Source: Planctomycetota bacterium (GTDB lineage: Bacteria; Planctomycetota; UBA1135). Taken from it: a stretch of DNA of 27,670 nt. The stretch spans positions 1-27,670 of the forward strand of contig JAKVCF010000015.1 of NCBI GenBank assembly GCA_022447335.1, read 5' to 3'. The notes under the pieces were generated by a model. It saw only the letters and a list, made by a program, of their open reading frames with translations, did not search any database and was not told the origin of the DNA. Shown piece after piece: positions 15,192 through 23,974 of this stretch. The number at the start of each line of letters is the position of its first letter. Positions within the stretch are counted from its first letter, which is position 1. Position numbers and translations under genes: made by a program.

Positions 15192-17491
15192 ACACGCTCG
15201 CGCTCTTGCTGTTCGAATCAGCAAACGTAACTGCAGCGGCATACGGACCGCTGCAATTCCGCCACGAACTACCGAGCTGGATCCTTGCGCTCGTCGTGCT
15301 GCCCAGCATTGCAGCAGTAGCCTTCCTCGCCTACCGCGGCCTTTCCCGCCCACGCCCATGGCGACGCACCCTCGCCCTCCTGCGCCTAGCCCTCTTCACG
15401 GTAGCGCTGTTCCTGCTGCTCGGCCCTTTCCTACGCGAACATGAAACACGCGTCGATCCCACTCCGCTGGCCATCCTGTACGACGACTCCGCTTCGCTGC
15501 AACGTGCCGATGGCGAAGGCGACCGAAAGCGTCTCGACATCCTGCGCGAGCTGGGAGGCTCTCCGGAACGAGCAGCACTGGAAGAACGCTACCAACTGAG
15601 TTACTACCGCTTTTCGGACCGAATCAGCCCAACTGCGGCGGATGGCAGCGCCATTGAAGGCCGCGGCAGCGTGACTGCCCTGGGCGATGCACTACTAGCC
15701 TATCTATCCGAACATCGCGGGCGACGCTTGCCCGAGACTGTGCTCATTACCGATGGTCGCGTTACTCAAGGAACTTCATTAGATGACGTCGCCTCACGCT
15801 TCGCCCGCGAAGGGGTACGCGTACATGCCATTGCGCTAGGCGACCCACGGCCAGCTCCAGACCTCGTACTGGAGCGCGTGCAAGTGCCAGACCTTATTTT
15901 GGCAGGCGACTCGGCCCTATTCACGTTGCGCCTGCGTGGCAACATATCGACTTTACCAGCCCCTGCGACTGTCACGCTGCACGATGAAAGTGGCGCCGAA
16001 CTCACCCACGTGCGCATCAGTGAATGGGGTCCTGAAGGCGTACAGTTCGGTATGACAGTGACCCTCGAACGCCCAGGCACCTTCGGACTGCACGCGCGTG
16101 TCGAAGCTCTCGACGGCGAGTTGGCACTCGACAACAATCGTGTCGAGCTTCCGATTGAGGTCAAACCGGCCAAGATTCGCGTGCTCTACGTGGATGGCGA
16201 ACCACGTTGGGAATATCGCTATCTCAAAAACCGTCTACTGCGCACAGAGAGTCGTTTTGAACGCGAGATCGAGTTGAACTGTTGGCTAACGAGCGCGTCT
16301 CGCGACTTCACACAAGAATCGACACCGAGGATCCCAGCACTGCGGCGCTGCCCGACTGAGGCCGAGGAGCTGCTCGAAAACTTTGACCTCATAATCATTG
16401 GTGACGTTGACCCCACGACGATCAGTCCGGACCCCTTAGATGGTCAGCGATTTGTCGATGCCGTCGCCACCTTTGTCGAACGTGGCGGCGGCCTACTCAT
16501 GCTAGCCGGCCCAAGACATAACCCGGCGGCCTATCGTGGCACACGCATCGAAGCTTTGCTTCCTGTCGAACTCGGCCGCGAACCTGCGCGCGGCGATCTC
16601 CCATACCAGGCATTGCCGCCCATCGCAGCCAACCCGCATCCAGTAACACTCCTCGCAAGCACGCCCGAAGAGAATCGGCTGATTTGGGAAGCCGCTACCC
16701 CACTGTGGTGGTTCCAACCAGTGGAACGTGTGCGCCCAGGGGCACAGGCTTGGCTGGTGCACTCTGAACTTGGTAATGCAAACGGCCCCTACGTTATTGC
16801 AGCCAGCGCTTACTCGCCAGAAGGCTGGGTGGGATGGATCGGCACTGATGAAACCTGGCGCTGGCGTTTCCCGGAAGGCGAAACTCAACTGCAGCGATTG
16901 TGGCGTTCGGCCCTGCGCCACTTAGCAACGACTCGTCTGCGCGGTGCGCAGGGGCGTGCACGCCTCGATCTAGATCGCACGCAAGTCGAACTAGGAGAGT
17001 TCCTAACTGTAGAAGCACGCCTGCGCGACGATGCCTACGAACCGCTACAGCGTGAAGAAGGCGTACCCGCCTTCTTTGAGGAACAGGAAGATGCGCTACT
17101 GCTCGCTGCGGTACCCGATCAAGTCGGCACTTTCCGCGGCCGCTTCCGCGCAGCCGCCCTCGGCCCAAGCTCCATCTACCTAACAGCCTCGGATACGGCC
17201 GAAGGCGAAATTCTCGCTTCCGCCCGCTTCAATGTCACACTCCCGTCACGAGAAATGCGGGAAACTAGCCAGGACGAAGCTGCGCTAAATACCTTGGTGG
17301 AGGCGACGGGTGGTACGCTAACTCAAGCGAAAGACGCGGGAGATTTGTTCGCTCAACTCGACGGCCGCGAACGCCTCACGCGCCTGATCGCAAGTCACGA
17401 TCGCCCACTCGACGGCCGTCTCCCTCTATTGCTTTTCCTCGGACTCGCAGCAGCGGAGTGGTTGTTACGCAAACGCCAAAACCTGTCTTGA
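15188..17491 (+). CDS. VWA-like membrane protein with glutamine-amidotransferase-like domain
   Basis: This 767-residue protein has two N-terminal TM helices (SWILALVVLPSIAAVAFLAY and TLALLRLALFTVALFLLLGP), then a VWA-like segment whose DDSAS at 99-103 fits the MIDAS DxSxS pattern, with LITDGRVTQGT further on. Residues from about 329 start RVLYVDGEPRWEYRYLKN and continue through IIIGDVDPTT and VERGGGLLMLAGPRHN. This is a class I glutamine-amidotransferase-like fold, with no clear catalytic Cys-His-Glu set, so it is probably not an amidotransferase. A C-terminal TM helix (LPLLLFLGLAAAEWLL) and a short basic tail end the protein. The plan parallels that of the preceding BatA-like protein, so the pair may be distant paralogues or partners. 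It overlaps the next gene's GTG start by 34 nt. Confidence 0.85.
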   Translation: MNTLALLLFESANVTAAAYGPLQFRHELPSWILALVVLPSIAAVAFLAYRGLSRPRPWRRTLALLRLALFTVALFLLLGPFLREHETRVDPTPLAILYDDSASLQRADGEGDRKRLDILRELGGSPERAALEERYQLSYYRFSDRISPTAADGSAIEGRGSVTALGDALLAYLSEHRGRRLPETVLITDGRVTQGTSLDDVASRFAREGVRVHAIALGDPRPAPDLVLERVQVPDLILAGDSALFTLRLRGNISTLPAPATVTLHDESGAELTHVRISEWGPEGVQFGMTVTLERPGTFGLHARVEALDGELALDNNRVELPIEVKPAKIRVLYVDGEPRWEYRYLKNRLLRTESRFEREIELNCWLTSASRDFTQESTPRIPALRRCPTEAEELLENFDLIIIGDVDPTTISPDPLDGQRFVDAVATFVERGGGLLMLAGPRHNPAAYRGTRIEALLPVELGREPARGDLPYQALPPIAANPHPVTLLASTPEENRLIWEAATPLWWFQPVERVRPGAQAWLVHSELGNANGPYVIAASAYSPEGWVGWIGTDETWRWRFPEGETQLQRLWRSALRHLATTRLRGAQGRARLDLDRTQVELGEFLTVEARLRDDAYEPLQREEGVPAFFEEQEDALLLAAVPDQVGTFRGRFRAAALGPSSIYLTASDTAEGEILASARFNVTLPSREMRETSQDEAALNTLVEATGGTLTQAKDAGDLFAQLDGRERLTRLIASHDRPLDGRLPLLLFLGLAAAEWLLRKRQNLS

Positions 17492-18465
17492 TCGCCTTCG
17501 TTTCCTGCGCCCTCTTGGCTTCGGTCGCGTCGCAAGAACCGACGCCAGATCCACAGCGTCAAGAAGTGACGGTCCCGGTAGACCGTGCCGTTGAAGAAGA
17601 TCTCGCCACTGCACTTGAGTTCTTGCAACTGGAACAAGACGAAGCCGCGGTCGCGATTCTGCAACGCATCCTCGAGACCGATGCTGCCACCCTGGTACCT
17701 TCGCTGGAGGACTCCAATCTACTGGTAGGTGCAAGCGTCATCGCCCACGCCCTTCTCGGGGATCTAGATCACGAAGCACAGCGCCAGCGCGATGATTTCG
17801 TCGCACGTGTCGCTGAGCAGTCACTTGCCGAAGCACTCGATCCACCGGACCGACAAGCCCTGCAAGAACTCGCTGCTCACTATGTCGGATCCACCGTTGG
17901 TGACCGCGCGGCTCTGGCACTTAAAGATTTAGCGCTTGACCGTGGATTCTCGCTAGCCAGCGAAGGTGGTGGTGTGCTCGCGGCTCCATGGGTGGATTCG
18001 CTCGAAGACCCAGACCTGCCCCTAGTCGAAAGCCGCGGCTTGCGCCCGATGTGGCGCTTTGATTTCCGTGACCCTTCAATCGCGCAGACAAGTCGCGGCC
18101 ACCGTATGACCTTTGGCGACGGTATCGGGTATCTGACTAACGGGGTGGAAGTTGCAGCCGTACGCTTGGGCGACGGCATGGTGCTTTGGAAATTCGAAGG
18201 CCCCCCCGGGTGGAAGGACCTCACTCAGGGTGAATTCCAAGAATTAATCGCTGGTGAGAATGAGGACTACTTGACGATCCCTGTGTTGGTCGACGGCATC
18301 CTGCTAGTCGTGCTACGTGAATCCTATGGGATCGGTCGTACGGACAAATTTGAACGCCGCCGCGGCTGGAACAACATCGATGTACGCCGCAAGTTGCCGG
18401 CACGCCGCCTCTATGCCTTCGATGCCAGCAATGGACACATGCTGTGGCGTACGGATCCACACTAG
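17458..18465 (+). CDS. Exported PQQ-like beta-propeller protein, N-terminal part up to an in-frame TAG
   Basis: This is the first 335 codons of a gene that continues in the same frame to 21450. It begins with a Sec signal peptide (PKPVLIAFVSCALLASVASQ), then a helical, alanine/glutamate-rich region (residues 40-190) and the first propeller blades, seen as VAAVRLGDGMVLWKFEG and LYAFDASNGHMLWR, the usual repeat ending in W. Codon 336 is TAG. Alone, this fragment would lack most of the propeller. The start is GTG 17458, overlapping the preceding gene; an in-frame TTG at 17488 would form a TTGA overlap and is an alternative with a shorter signal peptide. See the 18496 entry for the rest. No catalytic PQQ dehydrogenase residues can be claimed, so it is more likely a structural or binding propeller. 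Confidence 0.75.
   Translation: MVVTQTPKPVLIAFVSCALLASVASQEPTPDPQRQEVTVPVDRAVEEDLATALEFLQLEQDEAAVAILQRILETDAATLVPSLEDSNLLVGASVIAHALLGDLDHEAQRQRDDFVARVAEQSLAEALDPPDRQALQELAAHYVGSTVGDRAALALKDLALDRGFSLASEGGGVLAAPWVDSLEDPDLPLVESRGLRPMWRFDFRDPSIAQTSRGHRMTFGDGIGYLTNGVEVAAVRLGDGMVLWKFEGPPGWKDLTQGEFQELIAGENEDYLTIPVLVDGILLVVLRESYGIGRTDKFERRRGWNNIDVRRKLPARRLYAFDASNGHMLWRTDPH
18463..18465 (+). other. In-frame TAG inside the propeller gene
   Basis: The context is GATCCACACTAGCTCGAG. Before it the frame reads GHMLWRTDPH and after it LEQRDTEPRGLVSAPPAAAYGRVF, a normal continuation between propeller blades. A single change, for example CAG to TAG, would explain it. The same heptamer ACTAGCT surrounds the internal stop at 23966. 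Confidence 0.85.
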
Positions 18466-18495
18466 CTCGAGCAGCGCGACACCGAGCCACGTGGG

Positions 18496-21450
18496 TTGGT
18501 TAGCGCCCCACCTGCCGCCGCCTATGGCCGCGTCTTTCTGCCGACCTACGATGCGGTTGGGACCATTGACCTGAGTTTGCAAGCACTCGATCTCTACACC
18601 GGCCAACCACTCTGGCGCACCTTCCTCGTCAGCGGTCAGCAAGAAACGAACCTATTCGGCAATATCCTGCGCGAGATGGCCTCGCAGCCACCAATCTATG
18701 CCGACGGTCGCGTGTACTTTTCGACCAACCTCGGCGCCGTAGCCTGCCTGGACGCCGAGACCGGACAAGCCATCTGGACACGTCGTTACACCCGTTCGCG
18801 CGTGCGCACCTACCAGAACGGCATGGAGTCAGTGCGCGACGAAACCTTCGCCAATACCTTAATCGCACAGGATGAAACACGACTCTTGGTCGCTCCGGCC
18901 GACGGCGAAACCGTCTTCCTGCTTAACAAAGAGGATGGACGCATGCTGGCACACTGGCCGCATCGCTCCAATCAGTTTGGCGAGTTGCGCACCCTGGCAG
19001 GCGTGACCGATCAGGGCGCGTGGTTCCACGGCACTCACATGTCCTTTCTGCCCTTTCCAGACGAGAGGGCTCCTCATCAGATGTCAGAACCGTTATTCAC
19101 ACGGAACGGCATTCCTGCCAGCCGTCATGGTGCAGCACTCGCACGCGGAGAAATCCTAGCTCCCAGCCTCGGCGCCGTCGAAATTCTTGACCCACGCAAC
19201 CTCCGCCCGTCGGCACGCCTAAAGGGAATCGGCACGCGTGGTATCGAAATGGGCCCGCTACAAGTGGCCCCCGGACTGGCCTTTGTGCTGCGCCCCGGTG
19301 GCATCACCGCTTTCAGCTCCCCTGATGCGATCTTGAAGAGCCTCGCACGCAGCAACTGGGATTCGAAAACGGTCGAGCGGCTGCTCCCCTATCTCGAAAG
19401 CGTGGACCTCAGCGATCCGGCCACAGCAAGTAAGGTTGCTGAACGCGCGCACAAACTGGCCGAAAATGCTCCCAACGCTGAGCTAAGCGAACGACTGACG
19501 ATGGTGGCTGCGCGCGGATCCTTAGTTGCCGGCCAGGGCAATGATGCTCTCACCTTACTCATTTCGGTACTCGAATCACGCTCGGATCCGCGCAAGGTGC
19601 GCGCCGCCGAATTGGCGCTCGATGTTATCGAGCGCACTGATCCCACCCATAAAGCCATGAACTCGGTGCTGGCGATCCTCGAAGCTGACTCAAATCGTCA
19701 CGTACTACGCTTCGATGGAAGCCTTGAGCCCAAGGGACTTGCGCTCGCACGCGCACGCGTATTACAAGCCGGCAAGCGCGACTTCGGCAGTGAAGCGCAC
19801 CTCGATGCTCTACTAAGCCTCCTGACGCAAGAAGGCCTGGAGACTGCGCGTCAAGGTGACTTGAACTTGGTGGAGTGGGCGCGACTGCAGGTGCAGAGCG
19901 TGCTCCGCGATCCTCAGCTGGCTAATCGTATCGAACGTCGTGCACAGATCGCCTTTGACACTGAGCCGCCAAATGACAGCCTGATGCAGCGATTTGCAGG
20001 CACGGATACAGCTTGGAAATGGCTGCGCAATAGGGCACGTACGATAGGTAATGACCGTGCTTCGGCACTATTACTAGCGAGTTGGCTACGTCGCTACTCG
20101 TGGCCGCAGGCGCAGAACAATGATTTTGAGTTGATCCCAACTGATCTACTCGTCGGCTCAGATCCAATCAGCAAACTGCCAGCCGGACTTGAACCGCTCG
20201 CTCAACTCGAATTAGGCACGGCTCGCTTGCTCGACTTCGACATCTTTGATGGACGTCTCATCGTGCTCGCACAATCAAATGTGAATAGCTACCTAGTTGA
20301 GCTGAGTGCCGACGATCAGTATCAAGGTAAACCCTTCCGTCTCGCCGAAACGCGCGCTTCCCTGCCTGACCTGCGTGGACGCTCTTTCGTGCACACACAA
20401 GGGGCTGCACTCATGCTCGGTGACCGCTGGCTGAACCTCCCACTCCGCGATGGTCAGCGCGAAGAGCATACCCTGTCCGGTCGCGTGCAAAATGCGCTGC
20501 GCCTTGGCCAACTGGTCGCACTGCTCTGTGCGCGTGGCGATGGCGGCATCGAACTTGAAGTGCGCGACCTCGAAACGGCGACACGCCTACTTAGCCTTCC
20601 ATTACCCTTGCGCGACGATCGCTTCCACACCATGGCGTGGAAAAACGATCGCCTGATGGTGCTCCAAGACGGCATGGCAAAAGCGCTTGAAGTGCCGATC
20701 TTCACCAACGGAGAAATTGAAGAGATCCCTTTGATCAACGGTCCTAGCACGCATCAACTCGAGCGAATGATCCCACTCGAAGACGGTCTAGTACTACCTT
20801 ACTCCAGGCACGGGCAGAAGCTGCTTTGGCTTCTACGCCAAGGAAAGCAAGAGGCTCTGCTCCAGCGTCCGCAACACGACCTGCGCACCTTCCGCGCACC
20901 GACAGGCTTTGGCTGGCTGCAATCGCCATTGGCGCCGGATCCAGGTCGCGACGAAGGGCCGGTTCTCTACTGGAGTGGCAAGTCTGAACGCTCTGGCCGC
21001 CAGCTCCCCTTCGGCGACGCCGAGACGCGCTTCCCGCAACTTGAGAGCTACTCACGTGAACGTGAGGACTTCGCCACAGACTACCTGCTAACGGCTCGCG
21101 CCCACGGCCAGAGTGGGACCGAAATCAGCGCCTGGCATCTACCGGCTAGCGGTGACCCAATCAGCTCTTGGACTCTTCCGCTTGCAGATATTCCATTCGA
21201 ACGCCTTGTCGGTCGCCTTCCCGCCCCGATCGCGAGTGACGCTGGTTGGCTGATTCCACTGAAGTTGTTGAACTCACGCACTACAGCGCCAAGGCTGATC
21301 CTGCTACTAGTCACTAACGAAGGGAAACTGCGAAGCCGCCTTGAACTCGAGGCTCCCGGGAACTCGAGCTTGCGCATTCAACCAGCCCTGGGCAACGGCT
21401 ACGCTGCGCTTCGTCACGAATCTCGCTTGTACCTACTCGGAGGCGAATGA
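18496..21450 (+). CDS. Exported PQQ-like beta-propeller protein, C-terminal part after the in-frame TAG
   Basis: This 984-codon segment continues the 17458 gene in the same frame; the frame is open from 18466. Its first in-frame initiator is TTG at 18496, which is not preceded by a ribosome binding site and would give a product without a signal peptide. Blades continue directly: VFLPTYDAVGTIDLSLQALDL with LYTGQPLWRT, then VYFSTNLGAVACLDAETG with QAIWTRR. Residues equivalent to 19350-20100 are helical and repeat-like (AAELALDVIERTD, SVLAILEAD). A second beta-rich half (20200-21450) carries further WD/PQQ-like strands. With the N-terminal part the full protein would be about 1330 codons, probably periplasmic. 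The stop overlaps the next ATG (ATGA). No frameshift or second stop occurs along nearly 3 kb. Confidence 0.78.
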   Translation: MVSAPPAAAYGRVFLPTYDAVGTIDLSLQALDLYTGQPLWRTFLVSGQQETNLFGNILREMASQPPIYADGRVYFSTNLGAVACLDAETGQAIWTRRYTRSRVRTYQNGMESVRDETFANTLIAQDETRLLVAPADGETVFLLNKEDGRMLAHWPHRSNQFGELRTLAGVTDQGAWFHGTHMSFLPFPDERAPHQMSEPLFTRNGIPASRHGAALARGEILAPSLGAVEILDPRNLRPSARLKGIGTRGIEMGPLQVAPGLAFVLRPGGITAFSSPDAILKSLARSNWDSKTVERLLPYLESVDLSDPATASKVAERAHKLAENAPNAELSERLTMVAARGSLVAGQGNDALTLLISVLESRSDPRKVRAAELALDVIERTDPTHKAMNSVLAILEADSNRHVLRFDGSLEPKGLALARARVLQAGKRDFGSEAHLDALLSLLTQEGLETARQGDLNLVEWARLQVQSVLRDPQLANRIERRAQIAFDTEPPNDSLMQRFAGTDTAWKWLRNRARTIGNDRASALLLASWLRRYSWPQAQNNDFELIPTDLLVGSDPISKLPAGLEPLAQLELGTARLLDFDIFDGRLIVLAQSNVNSYLVELSADDQYQGKPFRLAETRASLPDLRGRSFVHTQGAALMLGDRWLNLPLRDGQREEHTLSGRVQNALRLGQLVALLCARGDGGIELEVRDLETATRLLSLPLPLRDDRFHTMAWKNDRLMVLQDGMAKALEVPIFTNGEIEEIPLINGPSTHQLERMIPLEDGLVLPYSRHGQKLLWLLRQGKQEALLQRPQHDLRTFRAPTGFGWLQSPLAPDPGRDEGPVLYWSGKSERSGRQLPFGDAETRFPQLESYSREREDFATDYLLTARAHGQSGTEISAWHLPASGDPISSWTLPLADIPFERLVGRLPAPIASDAGWLIPLKLLNSRTTAPRLILLLVTNEGKLRSRLELEAPGNSSLRIQPALGNGYAALRHESRLYLLGGE

Positions 21451-22589
21451 TGCTGGCGAATCTGCTACTCACTTTCATCACCCTGGCCCAAGAATCGGAG
21501 CTGAAGCCGGCCACTCTGACTCAGGCAGCGGTAGTCAGCAAGCAAGAATTACCCGCTTCGCAGCAACAGGTCCTTTCGGCGCAGGGTCTTCGTGCCGCCG
21601 AGCACGGCCTAAAGTTTCTGGCCGATCATCAGCTCGACGACGGCTCGTGGCCCGGCGATGTCGGCTACAAGCTGGAGGACGGCTACCGCGTCTGGAATCA
21701 AAGTTCGGCACATGTCGGCGTGACAGCATTGGCCGGCATGGCCTTCCTAGCCGGCGGCCATGTACCGGGGCGCGGACCCTATGGCGAAGCCGTCGAGAAA
21801 TCGGTGGACTTTATTCTAAAGCAAGTGCGACACGACGGATACATCACGACTAATGAAACCAGAATGTACTCGCATGCCTTCGCCACGCTTTACCTAGCTG
21901 AGATATACGGCATGAATCAGCGCGAAGACGTGCGACAGGCTCTACAAAAGTCAGTCGACCTCATCGTCACCAGTCAAAATAAAGATGGAGGTTGGCGCTA
22001 TCAACCCCATGTTGCCGACGCTGATATGTCAGTAGCTGCCTGCCAAGTCATGGCACTACGTGCCGCACGGAATATCGGCGTGCAGGTGCCGCGCGAAACT
22101 ATCGACCGTGCGGTTAAGTATGTACGTGACAGCGCGGTGCGTGAAGATGACTCCGTCTACCTTTCCCCCTACTCAGAGCCTGGCATGTTCCGCTATCAGC
22201 CAGAACAGCGATCGCGCGCTTCTGAACCCCTCACCGCCGCGGGCATCACTATCCTGCACGGAGCGGGTGTTTACGCCGATGCAGACATCGAGCGTGGCAT
22301 GCAGGTACTCGACCGTCGCCTCGAGAGCTTCTCGAAGAGTTACGGGCTGCGTTACGACGGGCACTATTACTTCTATTACGGACACTACTACGCGGTGCAG
22401 GCCTATCACATTGTGGGCGGAAAGCGCTACCGCGACTACTTTCGCATGATCGAAGATGTGCTACTACGCATGCAGCACGAAGATGGCTCGTGGCCGAATC
22501 GCATTGGCCCTGGGGCGGTGTACGGCACCGCCACTGCCTGCCTGATCCTCCAGATTCCAAAGGAATACCTACCGATTTTCCAACGTTGA
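21447..22589 (+). CDS. Secreted prenyltransferase/squalene-cyclase-type repeat protein
   Basis: This 380-residue protein has an alpha/alpha-toroid of the squalene cyclase and prenyltransferase type, shown by QW-like motifs at residues 62 (QLDDGSWPG), 177 (QNKDGGWRY) and 343 (QHEDGSWPN), plus YSHAFATLYLAEIYG and SVAACQVMALRAARN. A short hydrophobic N-terminus ending in LAQE looks like a signal peptide, which would place it outside the cytoplasm. The catalytic DxDDTA motif of squalene-hopene cyclase is absent; the nearest segment is DADMSV. It is therefore more likely a binding or structural toroid than a triterpene cyclase. GGAGG sits before the ATGATG start, spaced better for the second ATG at 21450. 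It overlaps neighbours by ATGA upstream and TTGA downstream. Confidence 0.85.
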   Translation: MMLANLLLTFITLAQESELKPATLTQAAVVSKQELPASQQQVLSAQGLRAAEHGLKFLADHQLDDGSWPGDVGYKLEDGYRVWNQSSAHVGVTALAGMAFLAGGHVPGRGPYGEAVEKSVDFILKQVRHDGYITTNETRMYSHAFATLYLAEIYGMNQREDVRQALQKSVDLIVTSQNKDGGWRYQPHVADADMSVAACQVMALRAARNIGVQVPRETIDRAVKYVRDSAVREDDSVYLSPYSEPGMFRYQPEQRSRASEPLTAAGITILHGAGVYADADIERGMQVLDRRLESFSKSYGLRYDGHYYFYYGHYYAVQAYHIVGGKRYRDYFRMIEDVLLRMQHEDGSWPNRIGPGAVYGTATACLILQIPKEYLPIFQR

Positions 22590-23968
22590 GCGAATTTCGT
22601 CGTTTCCCCGGCATTCGCCGCCTGCTCGCGATCTTTGAACGCAGGTTGCTTAGCCTGTTACTGCTCTACGGGACTGGACGCACCTTGGTCTCGCTAACGG
22701 CACTACTACTGGCCCTGTTTGCGCTAGACCGTCTCTTTGACCCTCCTACCTGGTTTCGCCTAGCACTACTCGCACTCGCAATCTACGCCGCTGGAAAAGC
22801 GGCCTTCCATGCACTCCTAATCCCACTACGCGAACGGCCTAGCCCAACCGACTTAGCTGCGCTACTGGAACGCCATCACCCAAACATGCTCGACCTACTT
22901 ACGACTGCCGTCGAAGTGGATCGAGCGCACCCCGGCGAATCAATACAGCTGAAAGAAGCTGCGGCTCAGGAAGCCGAACGACGCCTCGCGGAAATCGATC
23001 TACGAGCAACGGCGCCCAGTGGCGCAGCGCGTCGCAGTATGTTGCGCGGCATGGGGTGCATCGCAGTGCTTTTCGCTCTAGCCTGGCTACGCCCCGCAGA
23101 TACCAGGATCTTCTTCGATCGCTTACTTGGTGGTACCACGCCTTGGCCAAAGGCGACCGAACTACTGCTGCTGTCCCCGTATGCAGCAGGCGAGGAGCTC
23201 AATCTCAAAGAAATCACCCGCGACCTCTACCGCTTGCAAATAGCACAAGGCACTGCGTTGACAATACGAGTGCACGCCGAGGGCGACGTACCGGAGCAAG
23301 TATTTGCAAACGGCCCGCGCGGTCGACGCGCCATGCAGAAGCTCGGCGATAGTGAATTTGTACTACACCTACCCGCTCTAGATCGCGACGAAGAGTGGAC
23401 TTTCGTCGGCGGTGACGACGACGACGGCATTCCCAAGCTGCAGCTGGCCCCGGGTTATGCGCCACTGATCAGCAATTGGACGGTCACTGTAGCTCCACCG
23501 AGCTACACCGAGCAAACCCCCTACGAGTCCAGTGCGAGCGAGTTTCGCGTACCACAGGGCAGCTCTCTGTCGGTGGAATTCACCGTCGATCTACCGGCGG
23601 CTGAAGTCAGCCTACACGCGCTGGATGGTGAGCGGCAGAGCCTGACTGCGAGAGCGAATGGCAGCTATCAGTTTGAACAGCAAGCCGACCACTCCGGTGA
23701 GCTGGCGCTCGAACTGGTGGGTCACGACGGATTCCGCAACGCGAGTGCGGCAGTTCTGCGCTGGCAAGCAGAACCAGACTCCAAGCCCAGCTTACGCTTT
23801 CTCTTCCCCTCGGGTCGCTGGACGACGGTAGTCGGAGGCGAAGTCCCACTGGCACTCGAAGCCAGCGACGATTACGGCCTTCGTGAACTAAGAATCGCGG
23901 AAGACAATTCAGAAAAGTCGTGGGAAATCGCCCTCGATAGCGATCGCCTACGCGTGCTGCATAACTAG
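22586..23968 (+). CDS. DUF4175-like membrane protein, N-terminal part up to an in-frame TAG
   Basis: This is the first 460 codons of a frame that continues to 24682. I place the start at TTG 22586, which gives SEFRRFPGIRRLLAIFERRL and overlaps the previous stop as TTGA; the upstream ATG at 22490 lies in the other frame over the cyclase gene and adds unrelated residues. The segment has two adjacent N-terminal TM helices (TLVSLTALLLALFALDRLF and RLALLALAIYAAGKAAF), a third TM helix (GCIAVLFALAWL) and DTRIFFDRLLGGTTPWP. Beta-rich Ig-like regions follow (residues 290-440). This plan recalls DUF4175 proteins found beside MoxR/BatA genes; family membership is from memory of the layout and motif style. 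Codon 461 is TAG. Confidence 0.75.
   Translation: MSEFRRFPGIRRLLAIFERRLLSLLLLYGTGRTLVSLTALLLALFALDRLFDPPTWFRLALLALAIYAAGKAAFHALLIPLRERPSPTDLAALLERHHPNMLDLLTTAVEVDRAHPGESIQLKEAAAQEAERRLAEIDLRATAPSGAARRSMLRGMGCIAVLFALAWLRPADTRIFFDRLLGGTTPWPKATELLLLSPYAAGEELNLKEITRDLYRLQIAQGTALTIRVHAEGDVPEQVFANGPRGRRAMQKLGDSEFVLHLPALDRDEEWTFVGGDDDDGIPKLQLAPGYAPLISNWTVTVAPPSYTEQTPYESSASEFRVPQGSSLSVEFTVDLPAAEVSLHALDGERQSLTARANGSYQFEQQADHSGELALELVGHDGFRNASAAVLRWQAEPDSKPSLRFLFPSGRWTTVVGGEVPLALEASDDYGLRELRIAEDNSEKSWEIALDSDRLRVLHN
23966..23968 (+). other. In-frame TAG inside the DUF4175-like gene
   Basis: The context is CTGCATAACTAGCTTCGC. The frame before reads LDSDRLRVLHN and after reads LRMVPLPSAETLGADF, a plausible continuation. 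An in-frame ATG lies 6 nt downstream at 23975, so restart of translation is possible. The heptamer ACTAGCT is shared with the internal TAG at 18463. Confidence 0.82.
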
Positions 23969-23974
23969 CTTCGC

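Noticed and set aside
22490..22585. Upstream ATG start for the DUF4175-like gene
   Set aside because: It would overlap the cyclase-type gene by 100 nt in another frame; the extra residues look non-native, and TTG 22586 gives a TTGA overlap as at folK.
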